DNA from: Algoriphagus marincola DSM 16067
GTDB lineage: Bacteria; Bacteroidota; Bacteroidia; Cytophagales; Cyclobacteriaceae
Assembly (NCBI RefSeq): GCF_000429405.1
Contig: NZ_AUBU01000003.1
Location: forward strand, 496,001 to 560,000
Length of the DNA: 64,000 nucleotides
Direction of reading: 5' to 3'
Part shown: positions 6,932-15,483 of the stretch, one piece after another
How the letters are laid out: every line of letters starts with the position of its first letter
Position numbering within the stretch: the stretch's first letter is position 1
Notes under the pieces: generated by a model
Database searches by the model: none
What the model was told of the DNA's origin: nothing
The model's input: only the letters and a program-made list of their open reading frames with translations
Translations under genes and position numbers: made by a program

Positions 6932-8742
6932 AGCCATTCTTTTTGTTTTTTTTGGCTATTTACCTTCAGACATTTTGTGCTTGGTCCCAGAGCATCTTAT
7001 TCAATGAAGCTATCAAGCCCGAAATCTATAATTTCGACACTTCTGTCACTCTTTGGGATTTCCTTTATCAAATTGACTCTTTGAATCTAAAACCGTCCCC
7101 AGAGGCCGGTATCGCAGACTACCGACATGAGTATTGGTTTACTCTTGATTTTTCAGCCTACTCTGAGGCACTTTCAAAGCAAGATTCGATTTATCTCTAC
7201 CCAGGCACTTTAGAATTCAGTCAGCTTTACCTGTGGAAACAGAGCCAAATTGACTCCTTGACTTTGACCCGAATCGGTAAAAATGACCTAAAACGGAATG
7301 ATCTTACTTACACGACTTATGTGGCTATTTCCACCCAAGATTTATTTCCAGATTACAAATTATATCTCAAGGCCAAATTTTACAGAAGGACGCCACTCTT
7401 GGATAATAAGGTCTTTTATTTCTCTGATCAGATTTCACACAGAAGCTTTTATGGCTTCATAAGCCCTGCTTCTTTCCGGAGTCAGGTATTAGGATTTTTC
7501 TTCTTGGGGGCCGCGGCCGTATTGACAGTTTTTAATCTCATTCTCTTTTTCTACATGAGAGAAAAGCAATACATCTATTATGGCAGTTTTCTTATTCTAC
7601 AGCTTGTTTACTTTTCCCAAATAAGCCCCTATCTGGCTAATGCCTTTGGCTACAAGCAGTATCACCTCTATTTCTGGTTAGGAACTATCTCTCAGCTGGG
7701 CATCAATCTGGTCTACTTGTTATTTATCAGGCATTTCCTCGATTTACCCAGAATAATGCCTCGATTTGATCTTCTTATCAAATGGATAGCAGGAGGGCTG
7801 ACAGTTTTGATAATGGTCCTTTCAATTATGATCTGGCAAAATCCATATAGTATAATCCAAACACAACTGATGGATTTTCAGCGGTATTTTATGGCCAGTT
7901 TTGCATTTGGAGGAGTGATATACCTGTACTTCAAATACCCGGGAAATCTAAAATATTTTGTGATTGCGGGCACTTTGATTTTCACCACAGGAGCATTGAT
8001 GACTATGTTTTTTCTTGATTTGGATTACATGATAGCCGGTTCGGCGATTGAAAGCACCATTTTTGCCTTGGGGCTGGCCTACAAAATCAAAGTAATCCAC
8101 CTCGAAAAGCGTGAAGCTGAAAAATCGGCCTTTTCTACCAAAATGGGGGCCCTTCGAGCACAAATAAATCCCCATTTTATCTTCAATAGTTTAAGCTCTA
8201 TCCAACATCTTATCAGCTCAGGTCAAAAGGAGGCTGCCCTCTCCTATCTGACCAAGTTCAGCAAATTTGTAAGACAAGTTTTGGAAAGTTCCATTGATGT
8301 GAATGTCAGTCTTGAAAAAGAAATCGAACTACTCAAGGTATATCTTGACCTAGAATCGCTTCGCTTTGATCATGCATTTTCGTACCAAATCATTACGCCG
8401 GACAATACTGATCTGAGCTTTTTCGAAGTGCCTATGCTCATCGTGCAGCCATTCGTGGAGAATGCTTTAAAGCATGGTCTAATGCCCAAACAAACAGGGG
8501 AAAGAAAACTCTGGATTCGTTTTATTGAAGAGGAGAACCACTTTCGATGCGAAATAGAGGATAATGGAATCGGAAGAAAAGCATCCGCCAAACTGAGGCC
8601 ATTGGATCATAGACCATCCAGGGGTATCAGTATCACTGAGGAAAGACTTAAGTTGGTCAATGGAAACTCCAAAAAGACACAAATCCATCTGGAAGATCTA
8701 GAAAAAGGAACCAAAGTCATCATCAAATTACCAAAACTATGA
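6928..8742 (+). CDS. 7TMR-DISM sensor histidine kinase (LytS-type)
   Basis: A 604-residue membrane kinase. The ATG at 6928, overlapping the previous stop by ATGA and followed by a signal peptide (MKPFFLFFLAIYLQTFCAWSQ), is preferred over an earlier TTG. An extracellular 7TMR-DISM domain (about residues 25-180) is followed by about seven membrane helices (about 185-390). The PF06580 kinase core has QINPHFIFNSLSSIQH (His about 416), the N-box VENALKHGL and the G1 motif EDNGIGRKAS, all intact. It probably senses an extracellular ligand and phosphorylates the LytTR regulator encoded next, whose ATG overlaps its stop by 4 nt. Confidence 0.93.
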   Translation: MKPFFLFFLAIYLQTFCAWSQSILFNEAIKPEIYNFDTSVTLWDFLYQIDSLNLKPSPEAGIADYRHEYWFTLDFSAYSEALSKQDSIYLYPGTLEFSQLYLWKQSQIDSLTLTRIGKNDLKRNDLTYTTYVAISTQDLFPDYKLYLKAKFYRRTPLLDNKVFYFSDQISHRSFYGFISPASFRSQVLGFFFLGAAAVLTVFNLILFFYMREKQYIYYGSFLILQLVYFSQISPYLANAFGYKQYHLYFWLGTISQLGINLVYLLFIRHFLDLPRIMPRFDLLIKWIAGGLTVLIMVLSIMIWQNPYSIIQTQLMDFQRYFMASFAFGGVIYLYFKYPGNLKYFVIAGTLIFTTGALMTMFFLDLDYMIAGSAIESTIFALGLAYKIKVIHLEKREAEKSAFSTKMGALRAQINPHFIFNSLSSIQHLISSGQKEAALSYLTKFSKFVRQVLESSIDVNVSLEKEIELLKVYLDLESLRFDHAFSYQIITPDNTDLSFFEVPMLIVQPFVENALKHGLMPKQTGERKLWIRFIEEENHFRCEIEDNGIGRKASAKLRPLDHRPSRGISITEERLKLVNGNSKKTQIHLEDLEKGTKVIIKLPKL

Positions 8743-9494
8743 ACCCTAAAATCACAGCCCTAATCGTAGAGGATGAGTTCCACAGCAGGGAAACTCTGAA
8801 GGGATTTCTTAGGGAATATTGTCCTGAAGTCCAACTTGTCGAAGAGGCCACCAATGTAGACGATGCAGTAAATAAAATAGCTGTGCATAGACCTGAGTTG
8901 ATTTTCTTAGATATTGAACTTCAGACGGGAACTGGATTTGATGTTCTTCAGCGACTAAATCATCTTAATTTTCAGTTGATTTTTACTACGGCCTTCGAGC
9001 ACTATGCAATCAAAGCTATCAAGTTTAGCTCATTGGACTATCTACTAAAACCCATTGATTTGGAAGAGCTTCAAGCTGCGGTACAAAAAGCAATTGAACG
9101 AAAAGAAAGTGAAAACCGACAGGAGCTTATAGAAAATCTTCTTGGCAACCTTACCAATCCACAAAGTGAGCACCTAAAAATTTGCCTTTCTACGGCCGAA
9201 GGAGTGGAATTTATCCCCATAAAGGATATTTTGTTTTGCGAAGCAGCTGGCTCTTATACCAAGTTTTTCCTGTCTGGTGGCAAAGAGCTTCTCGTCAGTA
9301 AAAATCTCAAAGAATACGAAATAATCCTTCAAAACCAGCATTTTATGCGAACGCATAATAGTTTCTTGATCAATCTACAGGAAGTCAAGAAATACGTTCG
9401 ATCTGATGGAGGCTACATAATCATGAATGGAGGCAAACAAGCAAATCTTTCGCCAAGCAAAAAAGATGAGTTTCTAAAAAGAATGGGTTTCTAA
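8739..9494 (+). CDS. LytTR-family response regulator
   Basis: A 251-residue regulator. The receiver domain (about residues 5-125) has the acidic pair ED at 11-12, phospho-acceptor Asp58 in LIFLDIE, the Thr in FTTAFEHYA and the Lys in LLKPID. The C-terminal LytTR DNA-binding domain (about 145-248) has the typical IPIKDILFCEAAGSYTKF and FMRTHNSFLINLQEVKKY segments. It closes the three-gene operon and is the likely output of both upstream kinases. Its targets cannot be read from this window; the divergent curlin gene is one possibility, but that is only proximity. Confidence 0.95.
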   Translation: MNPKITALIVEDEFHSRETLKGFLREYCPEVQLVEEATNVDDAVNKIAVHRPELIFLDIELQTGTGFDVLQRLNHLNFQLIFTTAFEHYAIKAIKFSSLDYLLKPIDLEELQAAVQKAIERKESENRQELIENLLGNLTNPQSEHLKICLSTAEGVEFIPIKDILFCEAAGSYTKFFLSGGKELLVSKNLKEYEIILQNQHFMRTHNSFLINLQEVKKYVRSDGGYIIMNGGKQANLSPSKKDEFLKRMGF

Positions 9495-9543
9495 ATTGAA
9501 AATTGCATTTTTTGGAAAAAAATTACTGCTTTTTTGAGCAAAG

Positions 9544-9563
9544 TAAGATAGACTGCTATCTTA
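9544..9563. other. Inverted repeat upstream of the DUF4301 gene
   Basis: Perfect 8-bp arms TAAGATAG / CTATCTTA with loop actg, ending 27 nt before the ATG at 9591. No T run follows, so it is not a normal terminator. It could be an operator or a leader hairpin; nothing else in the sequence decides. Confidence 0.4.
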
Positions 9564-9590
9564 AAGGATACTTTTCAAAAACCGAAATTC

Positions 9591-11102
9591 ATGAACACTG
9601 AACTAATCGAACTAGTCAAAAAGCAGGGAATGGACCAAGAGACCGTTTCTCAGCAAATCGAAAATTTCAAAACGGGCTTTCCTTTTTTAGAAATCACAGG
9701 ACCTGCCACTCCCAATAATGGTATTCGAATCATGTCAGATGAAGATTTGGACCATTTTCAGGAAACCTATCCAAAAAAAGCTGCTGAAATCGAAGTTGTC
9801 AAATTCGTCCCTGCCTCAGGAGCTGCATCCAGAATGTTCAAGGATCTTTTCGCCTTTTTGGATGGCGACGGTGACATAAGCAAAAGTGGTTTTGTCCAGA
9901 AGTTTATGGATAGAATCGAAAAATTCGCCTTCTATCAAGATCTTGACGAAGTCTTAAAAACCAGAGGAACAAGCATTTCAGACTGCTTGGACCGTAAAGA
10001 TTATAAAGAGATTTTAGCTGCATTACTTAATGATGACGGATTGGGATATGGAAGTCTCCCAAAGGGACTCTTGAAGTTTCATAGCTATGAATCCGGGGCA
10101 CGCACACCAGCTTTTGAGCACCTGATAGAGGGAAGTCAGTACGCTGTCGGGAAAGGAAAAATCGTAAAAATCCATTTTACTGTCTCTCCTGAACACGAAG
10201 AGAAGTTTAGAACTGAGATCGATAGCATTGTTCCACACCTTCAAAAGGAAACGGGCCTTAAGTTCGAGGTCAGCTATTCACAACAGAAAAAGAGCACAGA
10301 CACCATTGCTGTCACCATGGATAATGAGCCTTTCCTCGAGGAAGATGGGAGTATTCTATTCCGACCTGCAGGACACGGGGCACTGCTCGAAAATCTAAAT
10401 GACATCGATGCTGATCTAATCTTTATCAAAAATATCGATAACGTGGTGCCTGATCGAATCAAGCAAGCCACGGTAGAGTACAAACAAGCAATCGGTGGGC
10501 TCCTGCTGGAAGTACAAGGAAAAGTATTCGAAGCACTGGAAGAACTTGAAACCGAAATATCCCCTGCGGCCATCGATCGGGCAAAGAAAGTTTACGTGGA
10601 AGATTTGGGAGGAAAGCTTCCGGCAAGATTTGATGGAATGCCTCGCATGGAGCAGTTTAGTTTTCTCAAGGGAAAGCTGAATCGACCAATCCGAGTTTGT
10701 GGTATGGTGAAAAATACCGGAGAGCCCGGAGGAGGACCATTCTGGATAGCCGAAGAAGACGGCTCCCAATCATTGCAAATTTTGGAAACTGCCCAAATCA
10801 ATTTGGAAGATCCAAACTCCGAACGGCATTTGCAGGCAGCTACTCATTTTAATCCAGTGGATTTGGTTTGCGGAACGAGAAATTACAAGGGTGAAAAATT
10901 TGATTTACTTCAGTACCGAGACATGAAGACCGGTTTTATTACGGAGAAATCAAAAAGTGGAAGGGAGCTAAAAGCGCTTGAACTTCCCGGTCTTTGGAAC
11001 GGCTCGATGGCTGGATGGAATACACTCTTTGTGGAAGTTCCTTTGATCACTTTCAATCCAGTAAAAACCGTCAATGATTTACTTCGAGACGAACATCAAT
11101 AA
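9591..11102 (+). CDS. DUF4301 family protein
   Basis: A 503-residue cytosolic protein matching the DUF4301 family, which is largely confined to Bacteroidota. It has the family's conserved N-terminal segment VKFVPASGAASRMFKDLF (about residues 74-91), which resembles a nucleotidyltransferase nucleotide-binding loop, and later LFRPAGHGALLENLNDIDADLIFIKNID pieces. The function is not established; a sugar-nucleotide or nucleotidyltransferase-like role is inference from the PASGAASRM loop. It stands alone between the LytTR operon and a convergent RNA methyltransferase gene, with which it shares a terminator. Confidence 0.85.
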   Translation: MNTELIELVKKQGMDQETVSQQIENFKTGFPFLEITGPATPNNGIRIMSDEDLDHFQETYPKKAAEIEVVKFVPASGAASRMFKDLFAFLDGDGDISKSGFVQKFMDRIEKFAFYQDLDEVLKTRGTSISDCLDRKDYKEILAALLNDDGLGYGSLPKGLLKFHSYESGARTPAFEHLIEGSQYAVGKGKIVKIHFTVSPEHEEKFRTEIDSIVPHLQKETGLKFEVSYSQQKKSTDTIAVTMDNEPFLEEDGSILFRPAGHGALLENLNDIDADLIFIKNIDNVVPDRIKQATVEYKQAIGGLLLEVQGKVFEALEELETEISPAAIDRAKKVYVEDLGGKLPARFDGMPRMEQFSFLKGKLNRPIRVCGMVKNTGEPGGGPFWIAEEDGSQSLQILETAQINLEDPNSERHLQAATHFNPVDLVCGTRNYKGEKFDLLQYRDMKTGFITEKSKSGRELKALELPGLWNGSMAGWNTLFVEVPLITFNPVKTVNDLLRDEHQ

Positions 11103-11106
11103 CAAG

Positions 11107-11134
11107 AAAACCGGGCTTAACCCCGGTTTTTTTT
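11107..11134. terminator. Bidirectional intrinsic terminator
   Basis: Nine-bp stem AAAACCGGG / CCCGGTTTT with loop cttaac; T runs follow on both strands. It serves the DUF4301 gene (plus, ends 11102) and the methyltransferase gene (minus, stop at 11133, so the stem starts right at its stop codon). Confidence 0.9.
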
Positions 11135-12296
11135 ATTCTTCTTTTTTCCCCTCGTAGAGATCGTATTTTAATAAGCGACAATCTATTGTTCCATTCCAGA
11201 ATTCAATTCTTCGACTAGCCCGAAGACCTACTTTTTTGGCAAGGCTAAGATTCCCCGTAAAAATGTAGCCTCTGTAACCCGCACACTTTTGTTTTAAAAA
11301 ATCACCGATTCGGCTGTAGGTTTCTGCCAACTCTTCCTCTTCTCCCAATCGCTCTCCATATTCTGGGTTGAACATGATAACACCTTTGGGCTTTTCGGGG
11401 ATTTCCGTCTCTGCAAAATCACATACCTGAAAATCAATCAGATGCTCGACCTCGGCCGTTGCGGCATTTTCCTTTGCAAAAGAAATAGCCTGCAGCGAAA
11501 TGTCCGAAGCTATTATTTTCACTCCTGGATTGTCTATGACCTTATCTCGGAGCTTTTTCATCTTAGCTTGATAAGCTTCCTCAGGATATCCTAAAATACT
11601 CATGAAAGCATAATGATCCCGGTAAAGCCCCGGAAAGCGCTTGCATGCCATCAAGGCAGCTTCAATGGCCAAAGTACCTGAGCCGCACATGGGATTGATG
11701 AATGGTACGCGTGTATTCCATTCGGTAGCCATGATTGTCGCTGCGGCTAGATCCTCCATCATAGGAGCTTTTCCGGGAATCTTCCTGTAGCCATGTTTGG
11801 CAAGGGTATCTCCTGTCGTATTGAGATAAATTTGCGCCTGTGTCCCTTTCCAGTACACTTGAATGACTAAACCTGAAAACTCCGAACCCGAGTCAGGTCT
11901 CCTTCCAAATTTCTCTCGAAAACGATCTACAATTGCATCTTTTACTTTGACATTGACAATTAATGGGGTGGTAACTGTGTCATTTTCTACCACCGAATTG
12001 ACCGAAAAATAGCCATCTACGTCTAGATAATCTTCCCAAGGCAAGGCCTTGATTCTCCGGTAGATATCAGAAGCCTGATGTAGATAAATACTCCGAATCT
12101 CAAACAGCACATGAGAAGCAGTACGGAGATGAAGGTTCAAATCCATGCAATCCTCCAGAGAGGCTTTGAGCTCCACTCCAGTTCGGTGCACTTTCTCAGG
12201 AAAAAATCCCAACTCACGGATTTCCTTTTCCAAATAGTCAACGGACCGATCCTTACATGTGACAAAAACCGTCCGCCTTTCATTAAAATCTAGCAT
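11133..12296 (-). CDS. THUMP-domain class I RNA methyltransferase (RlmL N-terminal-like)
   Basis: A 387-residue protein from the ATG at 12296 (a TTG two codons upstream is less likely). Residues about 1-155 form a ferredoxin-like/THUMP RNA-binding part. The methyltransferase domain has the SAM-binding motif FINPMCGSGTLAIEA, the YRDHYAFM segment and ASDISLQAI. The catalytic motif reads FNPEYGERLGE where most relatives have NPPYGERL. Related proteins make m2G in 23S rRNA, so an rRNA guanine-N2 target is likely, but not proven here. Confidence 0.88.
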   Translation of the reverse strand: MLDFNERRTVFVTCKDRSVDYLEKEIRELGFFPEKVHRTGVELKASLEDCMDLNLHLRTASHVLFEIRSIYLHQASDIYRRIKALPWEDYLDVDGYFSVNSVVENDTVTTPLIVNVKVKDAIVDRFREKFGRRPDSGSEFSGLVIQVYWKGTQAQIYLNTTGDTLAKHGYRKIPGKAPMMEDLAAATIMATEWNTRVPFINPMCGSGTLAIEAALMACKRFPGLYRDHYAFMSILGYPEEAYQAKMKKLRDKVIDNPGVKIIASDISLQAISFAKENAATAEVEHLIDFQVCDFAETEIPEKPKGVIMFNPEYGERLGEEEELAETYSRIGDFLKQKCAGYRGYIFTGNLSLAKKVGLRASRRIEFWNGTIDCRLLKYDLYEGKKEE

Positions 12297-12368
12297 GCAC
12301 AAAAGTAGATAATTTGAAATAGAATGCTTCAGAGAGATTTTCCGGGAGTAAAATATCTTTCAAAAATT

Positions 12369-12382
12369 CGCAATCGATTGCG
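12369..12382. promoter_or_regulatory. Candidate LacI-family operator 1
   Basis: Perfect 14-bp palindrome CGCAATCGATTGCG, 75 nt before the ATG of the DUF1080 gene. The central CG and the spacing fit LacI-family operators. It belongs to a set with 15356-15369 and 21364-21377; all share the form CGnAAnCGnTTnCGTA. Confidence 0.7.
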
Positions 12383-12456
12383 TAACTTGAGTACGTGTTC
12401 ATTTGTGCACAAGCCCTGAATTCTTCAATTTAGAATATCAAAAATCACCAAAACAC

Positions 12457-13842
12457 ATGATACGAATACGATCAATTTTCACTATCATCCTTGTTCAGTT
12501 CTTACTTTTTTCCTGTGCAAAGCAAGAAGAATCAGCAGATGATGGCTGGAGAGAACTTTTCAATGGTCAAGACCTCTCAGGCTGGAAAGCTGTCGCGGGT
12601 ACCGCTGAATTTTCTGTTGAAAATGGAGAAATCGTAGGTACCGCAGTGGAAGGGTCTCCAAATACTTTTCTGATCACCGAGGAGACATTTGGAGATTTTA
12701 TTCTTGAGTTGGAATTGAAAGTTGAGCATGTGTCATCCAATTCAGGGATCATGGCTCGAGGACAATTTGATCCTGAGGCTAGAGAAGGAAAGGGGCTGGT
12801 ATTTGGATACCAAATCGAAGCAGATCCCACCGAAAGAGCTTGGTCAGCGGGAGTTTATGATGAAGCAAGAAGAGGCTGGCTTTACCCTTTGGATCTAAAT
12901 CCCTCAGCAAAATCTGCATTCAAACTTGGAGAGTACAACAAATACCGAATAGAAGTCATTGGCGATGAAATCAAAACCTGGCTCAATGGACAAGAAGTAG
13001 CTTATGTCGTCGATGACACTGATTCAAGGGGCTTTGTCGGCCTGCAGGTACACAGCATCCGAAACCCTGAAGACGCGGGTCGAAAAACATATTTCAGAAA
13101 CGTTCAAATCAAAACAGAAAACCTCGATCCTAAGCCTTTTGATTCAGAAATTTTTGTGGTGAACAACCGTAAAAACCAATTGACTGATTATGAGATTGCT
13201 CAAGGTTGGAGACTTCTCTTCAATGGGCAAAATTCTGAAGGATGGGTTGGTGCTTACAAAGATTCTTTTCCTGATTTTGGCTGGTCTGTTTCGGATGGAG
13301 TCTTGACCATTGCAGCATCTGATGGTGGGGAATCTACCAATGCCGGCGATATTGTGACCGAAGAGAAATTCAGCGCTTTTGATTTGGGCTTTGAGTTCAA
13401 ACTCACCGAAGGTGCCAATAGCGGAGTGAAATATTTTGTCAAACTCTCTGAAAACAATTCCGGCTCAGCTATCGGCCTGGAGTACCAAATTCTGGATGAT
13501 GAAAAACATCCTGATGCTAAAATGGGAAGAGATGGCAATCGGACTTTAGCTTCCCTTTATGATTTGATCAAAGCAGATAAGCAAAGTCGCTTTGTCAAAC
13601 CCATTGGGGAATGGAATAAAGGTAGAATCGTAGTATACCCGGATAATCGAGTAGAGCACTTCCTAAATGGAGTCAAGGTAGTGGAATACGTTCGAGGATC
13701 TCAAGAATATCGGGATCTAGTCGCTATTTCCAAATATAAAGTTTGGGAAAATTTCGGAGAAGCTACCGAGGGACATATCCTCCTTCAGGACCACGGCGAC
13801 GAAGTGAGCTTTAAAAACATCAAAATCAAGACCTTAAATTAA
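12457..13842 (+). CDS. Two-domain DUF1080 (PF06439) lipoprotein
   Basis: A 461-residue lipoprotein from the ATG at 12457; the 18 residues read before it lack signal-peptide character. Signal MIRIRSIFTIILVQFLLFSC gives a lipid-anchored Cys20. Two concanavalin-like PF06439 domains follow: residues about 28-220 (WRELFNGQDLSGWKAV) and 245-460 (GWRLLFNGQNSEGWVG), each with the SNSGIMARG or ANSGVKYFV strand. Some PF06439 proteins act on 3-keto-glycosides made by Gfo/Idh oxidoreductases, and just such an oxidoreductase is encoded 12 nt downstream. It probably handles a sugar at the cell surface or in the periplasm, under the palindrome at 12369-12382. Confidence 0.88.
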   Translation: MIRIRSIFTIILVQFLLFSCAKQEESADDGWRELFNGQDLSGWKAVAGTAEFSVENGEIVGTAVEGSPNTFLITEETFGDFILELELKVEHVSSNSGIMARGQFDPEAREGKGLVFGYQIEADPTERAWSAGVYDEARRGWLYPLDLNPSAKSAFKLGEYNKYRIEVIGDEIKTWLNGQEVAYVVDDTDSRGFVGLQVHSIRNPEDAGRKTYFRNVQIKTENLDPKPFDSEIFVVNNRKNQLTDYEIAQGWRLLFNGQNSEGWVGAYKDSFPDFGWSVSDGVLTIAASDGGESTNAGDIVTEEKFSAFDLGFEFKLTEGANSGVKYFVKLSENNSGSAIGLEYQILDDEKHPDAKMGRDGNRTLASLYDLIKADKQSRFVKPIGEWNKGRIVVYPDNRVEHFLNGVKVVEYVRGSQEYRDLVAISKYKVWENFGEATEGHILLQDHGDEVSFKNIKIKTLN

Positions 13843-13854
13843 CCCAGTTAAATT

Positions 13855-15204
13855 ATGAGTAAGCAATCCAGAAGATCTTTCATCAAAAAAAGTACAGCAG
13901 CAAGCCTTGGTATTTCAGCCTTGGGAGCTGTAGGCTTTTCAGCAAAATCATACGGAAGAATACTAGGTGCCAATGACAGATTGAATGTTGCTATAGCTGG
14001 TCTTGGCAGAAGACTAGGGGCTTTTTATGAACCTATCGCTTTGAAATCATCTAATGTCAATCTTCTCTATCTCTGTGACGTGATGGATAGCCAACTCACA
14101 AGAGCTGCGGAAAACTTCTCTAAGCGGATTGACTATCGACCCAAGCAGGAAAAAAGTATCTTAAAAGTATTGGAAGATCCAGATTTGGACGTGTTAATCA
14201 ATGCTACGCCGGACCATTGGCACGCGCCGGGAACTTGGATTGCTCTGGAGCATGGAAAGCATGTCTATGTCGAAAAGCCTTGCTCTCACAACCCTAGAGA
14301 AGGAGAGCTTTTGATCGCTTTACAGAAAAAATATGGCAAGGTGGTTCAAATGGGTAATCAACAAAGATCCGCACCCGAAAGTCGTGAGATCATTCAGGCC
14401 ATTCATGATGGAGCTATCGGAAAGGCCTACAAGGCAGTCGCTTTTTACAGCAATTCACGAGGTGAGGTAGTCAACCCCTCACCAGCTCCCGTTCCTGAAG
14501 GTTTGGACTGGGAAATGTTCCAAGGACCTGCTCCTAGAAAACCGTATACCCATGATACCTGGAACTACAATTGGCACTGGTACGGATGGGACTATGGCAC
14601 GGCAGAAACTGGCAATAATGCCACTCATGAATTGGATGTGGCGAGATGGGCCTTGCAGGTTAATTATCCGGAGAAAGTAATGGTCGACGCCGCCAAGCTC
14701 CACTTCCCAAATGATGGCTGGACCATGTACGATACCATGGAGGCTACTTTCAAATTCTCGGATAATAGCACAATCGTCTGGGATGGAAAAAGCAGAAACG
14801 GATACAATACCTATGGCTCGGACAGAGGTACGATTATTTATGGCTCAGAAGGTAGCGTTTTTGTCAATCGAGGAGGCTACAAACACTACGATAGAAGCGG
14901 CAAACTGATAAAAGATAGTTCTTCTGCTAGTAATGAAGCTGGCACTGCACTTGGAGGTGGAGGTGATATGAGTACCAGGCATGTGGTCAATTTCTTCAAT
15001 GCCGTGCGCGGTACAGAAACCCAAAACTCCAATATCGAAGAAGGAGCTGTCAGTACTCTATTATGTCACTTGGCTAATATTTCCTATCGAACCGGCGAGA
15101 CTCTGGAATGTGATACAAATTCTGGCCGCATCAAAAATTCCAAAAAAGCGATGGAGCTTTGGTCTCGAGAATATGAAAAAGGATGGGAGCCTCCTAAGGT
15201 TTAA
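13855..15204 (+). CDS. Tat-exported Gfo/Idh/MocA family oxidoreductase
   Basis: A 449-residue NAD(P)-dependent oxidoreductase with a twin-arginine signal (SRRSFIKKSTAASLG near the N-terminus), implying export folded with its cofactor. The Rossmann part starts at RLNVAIAGLGRRLGAF, and EKPCSHNPREGE is the conserved EKP motif of the family. NATHELDVARWAL carries the catalytic-region His. It is 12 nt behind the DUF1080 gene and probably co-transcribed; together they resemble the oxidoreductase plus 3-keto-glycoside lyase/hydrolase pairs of other Bacteroidota. The substrate is unknown; context suggests a glucuronate-containing glycoside. Confidence 0.93.
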   Translation: MSKQSRRSFIKKSTAASLGISALGAVGFSAKSYGRILGANDRLNVAIAGLGRRLGAFYEPIALKSSNVNLLYLCDVMDSQLTRAAENFSKRIDYRPKQEKSILKVLEDPDLDVLINATPDHWHAPGTWIALEHGKHVYVEKPCSHNPREGELLIALQKKYGKVVQMGNQQRSAPESREIIQAIHDGAIGKAYKAVAFYSNSRGEVVNPSPAPVPEGLDWEMFQGPAPRKPYTHDTWNYNWHWYGWDYGTAETGNNATHELDVARWALQVNYPEKVMVDAAKLHFPNDGWTMYDTMEATFKFSDNSTIVWDGKSRNGYNTYGSDRGTIIYGSEGSVFVNRGGYKHYDRSGKLIKDSSSASNEAGTALGGGGDMSTRHVVNFFNAVRGTETQNSNIEEGAVSTLLCHLANISYRTGETLECDTNSGRIKNSKKAMELWSREYEKGWEPPKV

Positions 15205-15262
15205 TTTCATTCTTACATGACTAGACAAGTCATTTTTTAATCACAAATAATTCCTCGGATTT

Positions 15263-15314
15263 AAAGTCTATCTAGGCAATGGCAGCATAGCTAATGCACT
15301 TAGATAGACTTTTT
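15263..15314 (+). terminator. Long-stem terminator after the Gfo/Idh gene
   Basis: Perfect 12-bp stem AAAGTCTATCTA / TAGATAGACTTT, with a 26-nt loop that holds a small inner stem (gcat/atgc), followed by T residues. It separates the DUF1080-Gfo/Idh pair from susC. Confidence 0.75.
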
Positions 15315-15355
15315 AGTTTTTAAATACAATAAACTGAATATCAAATACTTCAATT

Positions 15356-15369
15356 CGAAATCGATTCCG
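15356..15369. promoter_or_regulatory. Candidate LacI-family operator 2
   Basis: CGAAATCGATTCCG, 114 nt before the susC ATG. It differs from operator 1 at two positions (3 and 12), which makes one arm pair imperfect. It is followed by TAA as at operator 1. Confidence 0.65.
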
Positions 15370-15380
15370 TAAGATGCATT

Positions 15381-15405
15381 TTCAAGCTATTGATTTTAGC
15401 TTGAA
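15381..15405 (+). promoter_or_regulatory. Stem-loop upstream of susC
   Basis: Perfect 9-bp arms TTCAAGCTA / TAGCTTGAA with a 7-nt loop, 78 nt before the susC ATG and 11 nt after operator 2. No T run follows. It could be an operator or a structured 5' leader that affects susC expression. Confidence 0.5.
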
Positions 15406-15483
15406 TTGGGGGTAAATTAAAATCCTTTAGTTAGTAACTCTAACAGAATATCTATCTATCAATTTACTATAACCCAAAACAGT

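Noticed and set aside
10274-10801. Several minus-strand frames inside the DUF4301 gene
   Set aside because: Ser/Cys-rich shadows of the plus-strand coding frame, without start context or family resemblance.
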